From IMG/VR virus record IMGVR_UViG_3300030331_002250, positions 1 through 33,521 of that record: DNA of 33,521 nt; one strand, written 5' to 3'. The number at the start of each line of letters is the position of its first letter. Position 1 is the stretch's first letter. The notes beneath the pieces are model-generated. The model did no database searches. It was not told the DNA's origin and was given only the letters and a program-made list of their open reading frames with translations. A program made the translations under genes and the position numbers. The stretch is from a virus. Positions 22,714 to 31,081 of this stretch are shown here, piece after piece.

Positions 22714-24129
22714 TTCTTCACCCATAATTTGAGTTGCAATATCTACTTTTTTACGTAAAGCCTGTACAATTCTATCGTCAACAGTATCTTCACATATTAT
22801 ATCAACATAAGTCATAGGTTTTTCTTGACCAATACGATCTATTCTAGCCTCTGACTGTTGTCTTTTCTCTAAATCATAACCATTAGAATAATACACCATG
22901 GTTGATGCAGCGGTGAGCGTGATGCCATATCCACCGGTTTGTGTAGTGCCCACGAAGAATCTGACCGGGGACCGGGGATCTTGGAACTTTTTAATATTTT
23001 TCTGTCTGTCTTCTTGAAGTGTTTTACCATAGTAGTCTACGTAACTATTCTCACCATACTTTTTACTAATTTCTTTTATAATTCTATTCACATCTTTTTG
23101 AAAATGTGCCCAGATAACTACCTTACCCTCTACTTCATCTAATAAATCCATTAGCTCAGGTATTCTATTTGTATCCAAATCAACCATGGTGCCATCATCC
23201 GCTACAAAGTTACCACAAGTTATTTGTTGGAGTCTCATGAGTTGAGTTAAAACTGTAGCAGTGGTCATCATTTTACCATTAAAACTAGCAAGAGCCATCT
23301 CCTTCATTTGTCGATAGGCTTTTGATTGCTCTGTAGTCAAAGATACAGTTCGTTTCATATAAGTTTTTTTAGGTAAATCTAAACAATCATCTTTTAATAC
23401 ACGATAAGAAAATGGTTTTAATTTTTCTGATAGTTCATTCAAATTTCTATAACCAACTACAATTTGAACAGACCGTCCTCCAAAGTTAGCGGTTCGCATT
23501 ACAGCATACCTGGTTCTAAAAGAATAATAAGAAGAGTGGCCCAACAGTTCTGGCATTAAAAAATCACATTGTTTATATAAATCTAGTGGTGATTTAGTTA
23601 CAGGTGATCCAGTTAGTATTCTATTATATTTAGTAGATAACCCTAATTTACATATATTTTTTGTACGTTTGGCCTCTGGATTTTTTATCGTAGTAGATTC
23701 ATCAATAGCCATCATAGACCTGTGAGAAAGTAAAAATTTTTCTGCAAAGTCCACACCTTTTTTAGTTGATAAAGCCTCTACATTCATGATTAAAATATGT
23801 AAATCTTCACCAGTTTCAAACAAAGTGTTTAATTTTTTCTGTTGTGTTTGATTTATATTAGATTGCCATAACACCGTTTTGTGTTCAATATGATCTACCA
23901 AATGCGTAGGTATCTCAGATTCATACCAGTTTTTTACGACACCTTTTGGTGCCACAATTAAAACACCATTTATCTTACCATTGTCATAAAGCATGGATAT
24001 ATTATCTATTAGCACTTTGGATTTACCGGTACCCATTTCCATAAAATATGCAAAGTATGGTTTGTTCCAGGACATCTCCAATGCTTTAAGTTGATGCTCA
24101 TATGGCGTAGTCTTAAATTTATATTTCAT
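22696..24129 (-). CDS. SNF2-type superfamily 2 helicase/ATPase
   Basis: A 477-residue protein, the only minus-strand gene. Motifs in order: Walker A EMGTGKSKV (31-39), Ia IVAPKGVVKNW (58-68), DES box AIDESTTIKN (141-150), III LTGSP (172-176), V GGYGITLTAA (399-408), and VI QSEARIDRIGQ (425-435). The DES..IKN and QxxxRxxRxGQ forms are those of SNF2 proteins. These translocate on double-stranded DNA and remodel protein-DNA complexes. In phages a role in replication, recombination or clearing host proteins is likely. It has its own leftward promoter at 24184-24157. The coding sequence contains an unusual GC-rich patch near 22961-22980. A short leader precedes the ATG, without a clear Shine-Dalgarno. 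Confidence 0.88.
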   Translation of the reverse strand: MKYKFKTTPYEHQLKALEMSWNKPYFAYFMEMGTGKSKVLIDNISMLYDNGKINGVLIVAPKGVVKNWYESEIPTHLVDHIEHKTVLWQSNINQTQQKKLNTLFETGEDLHILIMNVEALSTKKGVDFAEKFLLSHRSMMAIDESTTIKNPEAKRTKNICKLGLSTKYNRILTGSPVTKSPLDLYKQCDFLMPELLGHSSYYSFRTRYAVMRTANFGGRSVQIVVGYRNLNELSEKLKPFSYRVLKDDCLDLPKKTYMKRTVSLTTEQSKAYRQMKEMALASFNGKMMTTATVLTQLMRLQQITCGNFVADDGTMVDLDTNRIPELMDLLDEVEGKVVIWAHFQKDVNRIIKEISKKYGENSYVDYYGKTLQEDRQKNIKKFQDPRSPVRFFVGTTQTGGYGITLTAASTMVYYSNGYDLEKRQQSEARIDRIGQEKPMTYVDIICEDTVDDRIVQALRKKVDIATQIMGEELKAWI

Positions 24130-24147
24130 AATATTTTCTACTTTCTA

Positions 24148-24175
24148 TTGACAAAGTATATAACATCTTTATATT
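24148..24175 (+). promoter_or_regulatory. Rightward promoter of the replication block
   Basis: TTGACA (24148-24153), a 16-bp spacer and TATATT (24170-24175), the same layout as at 9111 and 33216. The predicted start (about 24182) is two bases from the ATG at 24184, so the mRNA would be practically leaderless. RNA polymerase bound here would cover the leftward promoter, so the two should compete. Confidence 0.75.
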
Positions 24176-24184
24176 GTTTGTCAA
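24157..24184 (-). promoter_or_regulatory. Leftward promoter of the SNF2 helicase gene
   Basis: On the minus strand, TTGACA (24184-24179), a 16-bp spacer and TATATA (24162-24157); an 18-bp spacer would give TATACT instead. Predicted start is near 24150, about 20 bases before the ATG at 24129. It interleaves with the rightward promoter on the opposite strand in one imperfect inverted repeat (24148-24184, 14 of 16 arm positions matching). Confidence 0.7.
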
Positions 24185-24540
24185 TGTCAGAAAGAATAGT
24201 TTATGTGATACAGGAGGTGCCAGGCACAAAAGCAGGTAACCCTAAAATAAACATTATAGGTGCACAAAAATATGGCACTCTAAAATTTTTATTACCTGAA
24301 CTTTCACAGATGATATTTTCTCCTGGACCATTAATTTTTAAATTAAGAAAACTTTTAAAAAATTATAACTCAGAAGATTATTTATTATTGACAGGCGACC
24401 CTGCACTAATTGGTGTTGCATGTTCTATTGTATCTGATATTACAAATGGAAAATACAACTTATTAAAATGGGATAAGCAAGAAAGGCAATATTATCCTAT
24501 TGCAATAAACTTATACGAGAAAGGAGAAACTAATGAGTAG
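24184..24540 (+). CDS. Conserved phage protein at head of replication block, function unknown
   Basis: A 118-residue protein counted from ATG 24184. An in-frame start at 24091 would lie inside the opposing helicase gene and upstream of the promoter, so it is rejected. The sequence has blocks I recall from marine phages (IVYVIQEVPGTKAGNPKINI, then LLPELSQMIFSPGPLIFKLR and YLLLTGDPALIGVACSIVSD, followed by WDKQERQYYPIAINLY). No catalytic motif is evident. The start has no Shine-Dalgarno and nearly coincides with the predicted transcription start. Being first in the block suggests very early expression and perhaps a regulatory or host-takeover role (inference). Confidence 0.75.
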   Translation: MSERIVYVIQEVPGTKAGNPKINIIGAQKYGTLKFLLPELSQMIFSPGPLIFKLRKLLKNYNSEDYLLLTGDPALIGVACSIVSDITNGKYNLLKWDKQERQYYPIAINLYEKGETNE

Positions 24541-25087
24541 TATTAATTTTGAACAGGATCAAAGAGAAGATTTAAACTCAGTCAATGACGCTAAATCTTT
24601 GTCAGATCAAGTAGTGAAACTTAAAAAATTAGAAGATGAGTTTCAAGAAAAAGAAAAAGAATTGAAAGAACTAAAGAGGCATCTAGATCTATTATCTGGT
24701 GAGGTCATACCCACTATGATGCAAGAGATGAATATCTCTACGTTAAAATTAGCAGATGGTTCTTCAGTTGAAGTAAAACCAGTTTATGGTGCTTCTATTA
24801 CAGCAGCTAATAAAGAGGCAGCATTTAAATGGCTTCGAGAAAACGGCCTAGGTGATCTTATTAAAAATGAGATTACAGTTTCCTTTGGTCGTAACGAAGA
24901 TAACAAGGCACAGCAATACGCTGTCCTTGCGCAGGGTCAAGGATATCAACCCGTCCAGAAATTAAAGGTCGAGCCCATGACTCTCAAAGCATTGGTCAGG
25001 GAGCGTCTCGAGTCTGGACAAGAGATGCCCTCTGATCTATTTAACGTGTTCTCAGGAAACAGAACTAAAGTAACAAGGAGCAAATAA
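24533..25087 (+). CDS. Coiled-coil replication-associated protein, function unknown
   Basis: A 184-residue protein beginning in the previous gene's end, with AAGGAGA upstream. Residues about 18-55 form a coiled coil (VVKLKKLEDEFQEKEKELKE). Then comes a compact domain with TLKLADGSSVEVKPVYGASI and EAAFKWLRENGLGDLIKNEI, and a basic C-terminus (NRTKVTRSK). I recall this type from podovirus replication regions but not a function. It could be a DNA-binding accessory or nuclease-inhibitor-like protein. The segment 24890-25040 is noticeably richer in GC than its surroundings. Confidence 0.7.
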   Translation: MSSINFEQDQREDLNSVNDAKSLSDQVVKLKKLEDEFQEKEKELKELKRHLDLLSGEVIPTMMQEMNISTLKLADGSSVEVKPVYGASITAANKEAAFKWLRENGLGDLIKNEITVSFGRNEDNKAQQYAVLAQGQGYQPVQKLKVEPMTLKALVRERLESGQEMPSDLFNVFSGNRTKVTRSK

Positions 25088-25089
25088 AC

Positions 25090-25851
25090 ATGAACCAAGT
25101 AACAGAGAAAAAGTCTGCAGGTCTTCCAGCAAATGTGTTTGAAGAAGATGCAGCAAAAGGTTTGGGTAAAATAGGTCAAGAAGATCTAGCCCTTCCTTTT
25201 CTAAAAATCCTTGGACAGCTTTCACCAGAAGTTAATAAACGTGACGGTAAGTATGTCGAAGGTGCAGAACCAGGTATGATATTTAATTCAGTATCAGGTG
25301 AACTGCATGATGGAGTAAAAGGTATAGATGTAATTCCATGTTTTTATAAACTAGAGTACATCGAATGGAAAGATAGGGGAGAGGGATTAGGTGCACCAGT
25401 TGCAATTTATGATTCTTCATCTGATATCATGTCCAAGACAACACCAGATGCAAACTACAAAGATAGATTACCAAATGGTAATTATATTGAGAAGACTGCG
25501 TCTCACTTTGTCATAATCATGGGAGATAATCCATCAACAGCATTGATATCCATGAAATCTACTCAATTAAAAATTAGTAGAAAGTGGAATACAATGATGA
25601 ATGGTATAAGATTGAAAGGAGCAAAAGGTTTATTCACACCAGCATCTTTCAGCCACATTTACAAACTAAAAACCACACAAATGTCAAATGATAAAGGCAC
25701 ATGGTTTGGTTGGGAAGTTAGTAAAGTGGGCCCAATAACTGATCAATCCTTATACAGTCAAGCTAAATCGTTTTCAGAAAGCATCTCAAAAGGTGCTGTG
25801 AAAGCAAAACACGGTGAGACTGAAACAAAATCAAAGGATAGCATTATCTAA
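25090..25851 (+). CDS. Putative single-stranded DNA-binding or replication accessory protein
   Basis: A 253-residue protein, with AAGGAG before the ATG. Recognisable blocks are LALPFLKILGQLSPEVNKRD, VEGAEPGMIFNSVSGE, GIDVIPCFYKLEYIEWKDRG and STALISMKSTQLKISRKWN. The second half has alternating strands that would suit an OB-like fold, and the tail is charged and flexible (residues 225-253). Its place just before primase, helicase and polymerase matches that of T7 gp2.5. The assignment as an SSB is from context only; the family itself is conserved in many marine phages. The stop codon lies in a small hairpin. Confidence 0.6.
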   Translation: MNQVTEKKSAGLPANVFEEDAAKGLGKIGQEDLALPFLKILGQLSPEVNKRDGKYVEGAEPGMIFNSVSGELHDGVKGIDVIPCFYKLEYIEWKDRGEGLGAPVAIYDSSSDIMSKTTPDANYKDRLPNGNYIEKTASHFVIIMGDNPSTALISMKSTQLKISRKWNTMMNGIRLKGAKGLFTPASFSHIYKLKTTQMSNDKGTWFGWEVSKVGPITDQSLYSQAKSFSESISKGAVKAKHGETETKSKDSII

Positions 25852-25915
25852 TCCCTACGGGGTATGCGCAGCGTGGGCCGGGAAGCGAGAGTGGAAGGCC
25901 CACGTAACTCAGTTA
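25851..25915 (+). ncRNA. GC-rich structured leader before the primase gene (candidate cis-regulatory RNA)
   Basis: Three consecutive stem-loops fill this 65-nt segment: ATCCC-TAC-GGGGT (25851-25863), CGTGGGCC (25872-25879) with GGCCCACG (25897-25904) around a 17-nt purine-rich loop, and TAAC-TCA-GTTA (25905-25915), whose last base is the A of the start codon. GC is about 65% over 60 bases in a window near one third GC. The purine-rich loop contains two GGAA elements (25880-25896). The structure is read directly; a riboswitch-like or autoregulatory role is inference, and no known RNA class was recognised. Confidence 0.5.
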
Positions 25916-27549
25916 TGGATACTAGATATATAAAATTTTTTGATGGATATAGATCGGCATATGGATTAGCTGACTTTGATCATCCCGAGGCTTTTGTTGA
26001 TCCTGACAGCGGCAAGAAAAAACCAGTCTATCGTTGGAACTTTGAGAAGTTAACAGAATCTGTCTATAGCTCTCACTTGCAAGGCAAGGTGTCAATTGGT
26101 ATTCAACCATGTAATGAAAACAAAGAAGTTAAGTTTGGAGTCATAGACATTGATCCAAAAGAATATGATGATTTTGATAAAAAATTTTTTATAGATACAA
26201 TACAACAATACGATCTTCCTCTCATACCAATAGAATCTAAAAGCGGTGGTTTGCATTTATGTATTTTCATGGATGCATTTACGAATGCTAAAATTGTAAA
26301 ATCTTTTTTAACTAATTTATTACCCTTATTTAAATTAAAACAAGACACTGAAATATTTCCAAAGCAAACAGAATTAACTAGAGACGAGGAGACAGGTAAT
26401 TTAAAACCAGGTCAATTTATTAATTTACCTTACTACGGTGATAAAAGAAAAGCCATGAACTTAGATGGGACTAAGTTTGAGTTAGATCAATTTTTAAAAG
26501 TAGTTGAGTCAAATCTAGTATCTAAAAAAGATCTAGAAATTATTACTAACGAAATAGATTTAAAAATATACAGAGGCGTAGATGAAGATTTAATTGATGG
26601 TCCACCTTGTCTTGCAGACATTTCCAAGATTTCTAACCAAAAAGGTTTCGATGGCAAAGATCGATTTATGTATAATTATCATGTGTTTGTGAAGATGAAG
26701 TACCCCGACGATTGGGAACGCAAGGTTAAAAATGCACCAGTAAAATTTTTTGAAGAATCACATGCTAATGCATGGGACGATAAAAAATTAAGCGCTAAAT
26801 TAAAATCTTGGAAGAGATCAGAAAAAGGATACACCTGTAATGAAAGTCCGATAAGTGATTTTTGTAAAAAAGGTATTTGTGTTAAGAAAAAATTTGGAGT
26901 GTTGGCAGGATCTAAAGGAGCGTATCCTGTATTAACCAATTTAAGAAAGATAGAAATATTTGAAGAACCTGAGTATGAGTTTGATGTGACTAAACCTGAT
27001 GGTATCGGAACAGCAACAGTGCACTGTAAATCAATAGAACATTTAAACGATCAACGTAAGCGTAGAAATGCCATAGCAAAGGCTGCAGGTTTTTTACCAC
27101 CTCTAATAAAAGGAGATCAAGAACAAACAGTAATGGACGCTCTTTACTCTACACAGAAAACAGTGCAACCACCAATAGGAACTTCACCAAAAGAAAAACT
27201 ACACGATGTTCTACATGCAAAAATAAATGGACCAAAAGCGACTAACGATGCTGCCTTTAAAACTGGGTCAGTGTTAATTGAAGGTGACTATGCATTTTTT
27301 AAATTTGATAAATTTTTTGAAAGATTGAAAGCAAAAGATTGGAAATATAAAGAAGAAAAAACAGGTCGTATCATGGAGTTAGCCTATAGAGAATGTGAGA
27401 TAGAGTTTTTAGAACAAAAAAGATTTCCTACAAAAGAAAAAGGAAAATATAATGCATCTGTAAAAAATGTGGTGCAAATTAATTTAAAATCTTTTGAGGA
27501 GATACCAATCAATCATAAACCATTGAAACATAAAACGGAGATAATGTGA
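25915..27549 (+). CDS. Archaeo-eukaryotic-type primase (AEP, TOTE-like)
   Basis: A 544-residue protein from ATG 25915. An alternative ATG at 25864 would add 17 residues translated from the structured leader, and neither has a clear Shine-Dalgarno. Primase motifs are FGVIDIDPKEY with D78 and D80, SKSGGLHLCIF with H114, and EIFPKQTEL...GQFINLPYYG (146-175). These are the DxD, sGGxH and FPKQ...INLP features of AEP/TOTE-type primases. The catalytic domain spans about residues 1-190. Residues about 260-330 hold a Cys cluster (YTCNESPISDFCKKGICVKK) that may bind zinc, and the rest is helical. It makes primers for the phage polymerase. It overlaps the helicase start by four bases. Confidence 0.82.
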   Translation: MDTRYIKFFDGYRSAYGLADFDHPEAFVDPDSGKKKPVYRWNFEKLTESVYSSHLQGKVSIGIQPCNENKEVKFGVIDIDPKEYDDFDKKFFIDTIQQYDLPLIPIESKSGGLHLCIFMDAFTNAKIVKSFLTNLLPLFKLKQDTEIFPKQTELTRDEETGNLKPGQFINLPYYGDKRKAMNLDGTKFELDQFLKVVESNLVSKKDLEIITNEIDLKIYRGVDEDLIDGPPCLADISKISNQKGFDGKDRFMYNYHVFVKMKYPDDWERKVKNAPVKFFEESHANAWDDKKLSAKLKSWKRSEKGYTCNESPISDFCKKGICVKKKFGVLAGSKGAYPVLTNLRKIEIFEEPEYEFDVTKPDGIGTATVHCKSIEHLNDQRKRRNAIAKAAGFLPPLIKGDQEQTVMDALYSTQKTVQPPIGTSPKEKLHDVLHAKINGPKATNDAAFKTGSVLIEGDYAFFKFDKFFERLKAKDWKYKEEKTGRIMELAYRECEIEFLEQKRFPTKEKGKYNASVKNVVQINLKSFEEIPINHKPLKHKTEIM

Positions 27550-29039
27550 TTAGTAGAAAATTATTTGGACCCCCAGGCACTGGCAAGACAACCAAACTTT
27601 TAAAATATGTGAAGACATTTTTAAAATTAGGCACGCCCATAGATAAGATAGGGTACTTTGCTTTTACTAAAAAAGCTGCAGAGGAAGCGATTGATAGAAT
27701 GTTAGAACAATATCCAAGATACAATAGAAAAGACTTAAAACATTTTAGAACTCTACACTCTCTAGCGTTTACAAGATTAGGATTAAAAAAATCTGAGGTC
27801 ATGCAGGATGAGCACTATGAAGACATAGGTAGAAAATTAGGTATTGAAGTTACGGTCTACTCTGAGGGTCAAGAAAAAACTGGGTTTGTAGATTCTGATA
27901 GTGAATATTTTAATTTAATAAATGCAGCGAGGATAAAAGAAATATCCGTTGAAGATGAATATAATACAGGCATGTATTCAGAAACACTGGATAAACGATT
28001 GTTATCTATACTTCAAACAGAAGTTATTAATTATAAAGACTCGTTTAAACTGGTAGATTTTACTGACATGATTGAAAAATTTATTGTGTCAGAAATGTGT
28101 CCAAAATTAGACATAGCTTTTATAGACGAGGCTCAAGATTTATCTCCGATACAATGGAAGATGTGTAAAGAAATAATAAAAAATAGTAAGTACGTAATTT
28201 TAGCAGGCGACGATGACCAAGCAATTTATGGTTGGGCGGGTGCAGATGTTAAAATGTTTCAAAATATTACAGCAAAGAAAGACATTATTTTGCCACAATC
28301 TTATCGAGTGCCAAGCATGGTGCAACATATAGCTGATCAAATTTTAAATCGTATACCAGACGAAAGGAGAATAAAAAAACAATGGTCACCTAGACCAGAC
28401 ATGGGATCCGTTCACCACATAACTTCTATTGAAGATGTTCCGTTACACACCGGACAATGGTTAGTGTTAGCCAGGTATAACGATAGACTGAACAAACTTA
28501 TGCCAATATTAAAAGATATGGCTATTTACTACGAATACAAAGGACGTAAAAGCTATGGAAAAAGATTGTACACATCTATTAAAAATTACACCAGGTGGAC
28601 AAACGGAGATAAATTATCTCTCTCAGAGTGCAGAGATTTGTTTGAATTTTTACAGGAAGATACAGAAATATCAGAAGAAAGAATGTACGATCTTTACGAG
28701 TTTGGGTATTTTACACATCAAGAATGGTATGAAGTATTTAAATCTAATCCTGAAGAAAATTTATACATACGTGAAATGTTAAGAAACGGAGAAGAATTAT
28801 CAAAAGATGCTAGAGTTAAATTATCCACTATACATTCTGCGAAAGGTGGAGAGGCAGAAAATGTATTATTAATTTTAGACAACACAAAAACAATCAGAGA
28901 ATCAGCAGAAAAAAATGATGACAAGTCAGATGAAGAAAATAGAGTTTGGTATGTGGGTGTGACTAGAACAAAACAAAATCTTTATATACTAGCCGCAAAA
29001 AAGGAGGACAGGGGATATGACATCGAAAGTTTGGGATAA
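27546..29039 (+). CDS. UvrD/Rep-like superfamily 1 DNA helicase
   Basis: A 497-residue protein starting at GTG (GTGA overlap; GGAG upstream). SF1A motifs: I GPPGTGKTT (8-16), Ia GYFAFTKKAAEEA (36-48), II FIDEAQDLSPIQ (192-203), III AGDDDQAIYGWAGA (220-233), IV QSYRVP (251-256), V STIHSAKGGEAENVLL (427-442), VI RVWYVGVTRTKQNLYI (466-481). This is shorter than bacterial UvrD (about 720), lacking much of the accessory subdomains, as in phage helicases. It should unwind DNA at the phage fork with the primase and polymerase next to it. It overlaps the DUF3310 gene by 23 bases. Confidence 0.9.
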   Translation: MISRKLFGPPGTGKTTKLLKYVKTFLKLGTPIDKIGYFAFTKKAAEEAIDRMLEQYPRYNRKDLKHFRTLHSLAFTRLGLKKSEVMQDEHYEDIGRKLGIEVTVYSEGQEKTGFVDSDSEYFNLINAARIKEISVEDEYNTGMYSETLDKRLLSILQTEVINYKDSFKLVDFTDMIEKFIVSEMCPKLDIAFIDEAQDLSPIQWKMCKEIIKNSKYVILAGDDDQAIYGWAGADVKMFQNITAKKDIILPQSYRVPSMVQHIADQILNRIPDERRIKKQWSPRPDMGSVHHITSIEDVPLHTGQWLVLARYNDRLNKLMPILKDMAIYYEYKGRKSYGKRLYTSIKNYTRWTNGDKLSLSECRDLFEFLQEDTEISEERMYDLYEFGYFTHQEWYEVFKSNPEENLYIREMLRNGEELSKDARVKLSTIHSAKGGEAENVLLILDNTKTIRESAEKNDDKSDEENRVWYVGVTRTKQNLYILAAKKEDRGYDIESLG

Positions 29040-29238
29040 ACAACACGGAGGATCTCATTATAAAAAATATAAAATACAGCCAAGCAAGTTTGTAGTAGAG
29101 AATAAATTGCTATATCCTGAAGGTTGTGCTATAAAATACATAATCCGTCATCAAGATAAGAACGGAAAGGAAGATATATTGAAGGCCATACATTTCTTAG
29201 AGATGATTATTGAGAGGGATTATAGTGAAAATTCCTAA
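29017..29238 (+). CDS. DUF3310 family protein
   Basis: A 73-residue protein. The whole length fits the DUF3310 pattern: HYKKYKIQPSKFVVENKLLY, GCAIKYIIRHQDKNGKEDIL and KAIHFLEMIIERDY. The family is widespread in phages, sometimes labelled nucleotide-kinase-like, but its activity is not established to my knowledge. AAGGAGG lies upstream within the helicase gene, and the two overlap by 23 bases. The 3' end overlaps the polymerase start by 14 bases. Tight packing with replication genes implies a role in nucleotide or DNA metabolism. Confidence 0.85.
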   Translation: MTSKVWDKQHGGSHYKKYKIQPSKFVVENKLLYPEGCAIKYIIRHQDKNGKEDILKAIHFLEMIIERDYSENS

Positions 29239-31081
29239 GTTTGAAGCGCAAACGGAGTGGGTAAAACCCACAGAGTTTCCTGACTTACGTCATGTAGATG
29301 AAATAGCAATTGACCTAGAAACAAAAGATCCTGACTTATTAAAAAAGGGGTCTGGTTCTGTTATTGGTAATGGTGAAGTCATAGGTATTGCTGTTGCAAC
29401 AAAACATTTTAAAGGATATTTTCCAATAGCACATGAAGGTGGTGGTAACATGGATAGGACCAGAGTTCTATCTTGGTTAAAAGATATACTCGAAACATCA
29501 TCAACAAAAATTTTTCACAATGCGATCTATGACGTTTGTTGGTTGCGAGCAATGGGGTTTAAAATTAACGGCGACATTGCATGCACGATGATAGCTGCAG
29601 CGTTGACTGATGAGAACAGATTTAGATATGATCTCAATAGTTTATCATGGCACTATCTTGGTTATGGTAAAAACGAAGCTGCACTTGCAGAGGCTGCAGA
29701 AGAATGGGGCATAGATCCAAAATCAGAAATGTACAAACTACCTGCAATGCACGTTGGTGCATATGCAGAACGTGATGCTGAAGTTACACTAGGGCTTTGG
29801 CAAGAAATGAAAAAAGAAATTATGAGCCAAGACCTGGAGGATATATTTGATCTAGAGTCTGACCTATTTCACTGCCTGGTTGACATGAGATTCAAAGGTG
29901 TACGTGTAGATATAGAAAAAGCACATGCAATGAAAAAAGAATTAATCTCACAAGAAAAAGAGTTACTACATAAAATAAAAGGTGAAACTAATATTGATAC
30001 ACAGATCTGGGCAGCAAGATCTATTGCAAATGTATTTGACATATTAAGATTAGAATATCCACGCACAGAAAAAACAGCAGCGCCAAGTTTTACTAAAAAT
30101 TTTTTACAAGAACATAATCATCCCGTTGTTAAAATGATAGCGCAGGCAAGAGAAATAAATAAAGCACATACAACTTTTATAGATTCTATCATACGATATG
30201 AACATGAAGGTAGGATACATGCAGAGATAAACCAACTAAGAAACGCAGGTGGTGGCACAGTCACTGGTAGATTTAGTTATCAAAATCCAAATCTACAACA
30301 GATACCTGCACGTAACAAAGATCTTGGTCCTAAAATTAGATCGTTGTTTATTCCAGAAAAAGACTGTAAGTGGGGTGTGTTTGACTATTCACAACAAGAA
30401 CCTAGATTAGTTGTTCACTATGCATCTCTGTATAAATTACCATCAGTATATGATGTTGTTGAGTCTTATAGCAATGACTCAAGCGCAGACTTTCACCAGA
30501 CTGTAGCAGACATGGCTCAGATACCCAGGTCCCAGGCTAAAACAATTAACCTTGGATTATTTTATGGTATGGGTAAGGCTAAACTTCAGGCTGAGCTAGG
30601 TGTAACAAAAGATAAGGCTGCAGATTTATTTAATACTTATCATTCACGTGTACCATTTGTTAAACAGCTTATGGAAAAAGCGTCGAATAGAGCACAGGAT
30701 CGGGGGCAAATAAGAACGTTGCTAGGTAGGTTGTGTAGGTTTCATCTTTGGGAACCGAACCAGTTCGGGATGCATAAGGCATTACCTCATGAGGAAGCAC
30801 TCAGGGAACATGGACCGGGGATCAGGAGAGCCTACACATACAAAGCACTAAACAAGTTAATTCAAGGAAGCGCTGCGGACATGACTAAAAAAGCAATGTT
30901 AGAATTATATAAAGAGGGTATTGTACCACATATACAAATACACGACGAGTTAGATCTATCCATAGAAGATGACGCACAGGCTAAAAAAATTATTGAGATT
31001 ATGGAGCAGGCTGTTACACTAGAGGTTCCAAATAAAGTAGATTATGAGTTTGGAAATAACTGGGGAGAAATAAATGGTTAA
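29225..31081 (+). CDS. Family A DNA polymerase with 3'-5' exonuclease domain (Leu at the 762 position)
   Basis: A 618-residue protein from GTG 29225, chosen for the GAGAGG site seven bases upstream; TTG 29210 is a weaker option. Exonuclease motifs are AIDLET (D30, E32), HNAIYD (D103) and YAERDAE (D184). Polymerase motifs are GRFSYQNPNLQQIP, A FDYSQQEPR (D387), B RSQAKTINLGLFYG (R435, K439, Y447) and C HDE (573-575). The residue equivalent to E. coli Pol I F762 is Leu (codon 30551-30553), a variant common in marine phages. No 5'-3' nuclease domain, and no DnaJ-like zinc insert as reported in phage HMO-2011, was seen. It replicates the phage genome. The last eight bases overlap a small membrane-protein gene. 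Confidence 0.93.
   Translation: MKIPKFEAQTEWVKPTEFPDLRHVDEIAIDLETKDPDLLKKGSGSVIGNGEVIGIAVATKHFKGYFPIAHEGGGNMDRTRVLSWLKDILETSSTKIFHNAIYDVCWLRAMGFKINGDIACTMIAAALTDENRFRYDLNSLSWHYLGYGKNEAALAEAAEEWGIDPKSEMYKLPAMHVGAYAERDAEVTLGLWQEMKKEIMSQDLEDIFDLESDLFHCLVDMRFKGVRVDIEKAHAMKKELISQEKELLHKIKGETNIDTQIWAARSIANVFDILRLEYPRTEKTAAPSFTKNFLQEHNHPVVKMIAQAREINKAHTTFIDSIIRYEHEGRIHAEINQLRNAGGGTVTGRFSYQNPNLQQIPARNKDLGPKIRSLFIPEKDCKWGVFDYSQQEPRLVVHYASLYKLPSVYDVVESYSNDSSADFHQTVADMAQIPRSQAKTINLGLFYGMGKAKLQAELGVTKDKAADLFNTYHSRVPFVKQLMEKASNRAQDRGQIRTLLGRLCRFHLWEPNQFGMHKALPHEEALREHGPGIRRAYTYKALNKLIQGSAADMTKKAMLELYKEGIVPHIQIHDELDLSIEDDAQAKKIIEIMEQAVTLEVPNKVDYEFGNNWGEING

Noticed and set aside
24091-24183. Upstream extension of the 24184 gene (31 extra codons)
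   Set aside because: It would start inside the opposing helicase gene and cross both promoters. MSERIVYV at 24184 fits the conserved start.
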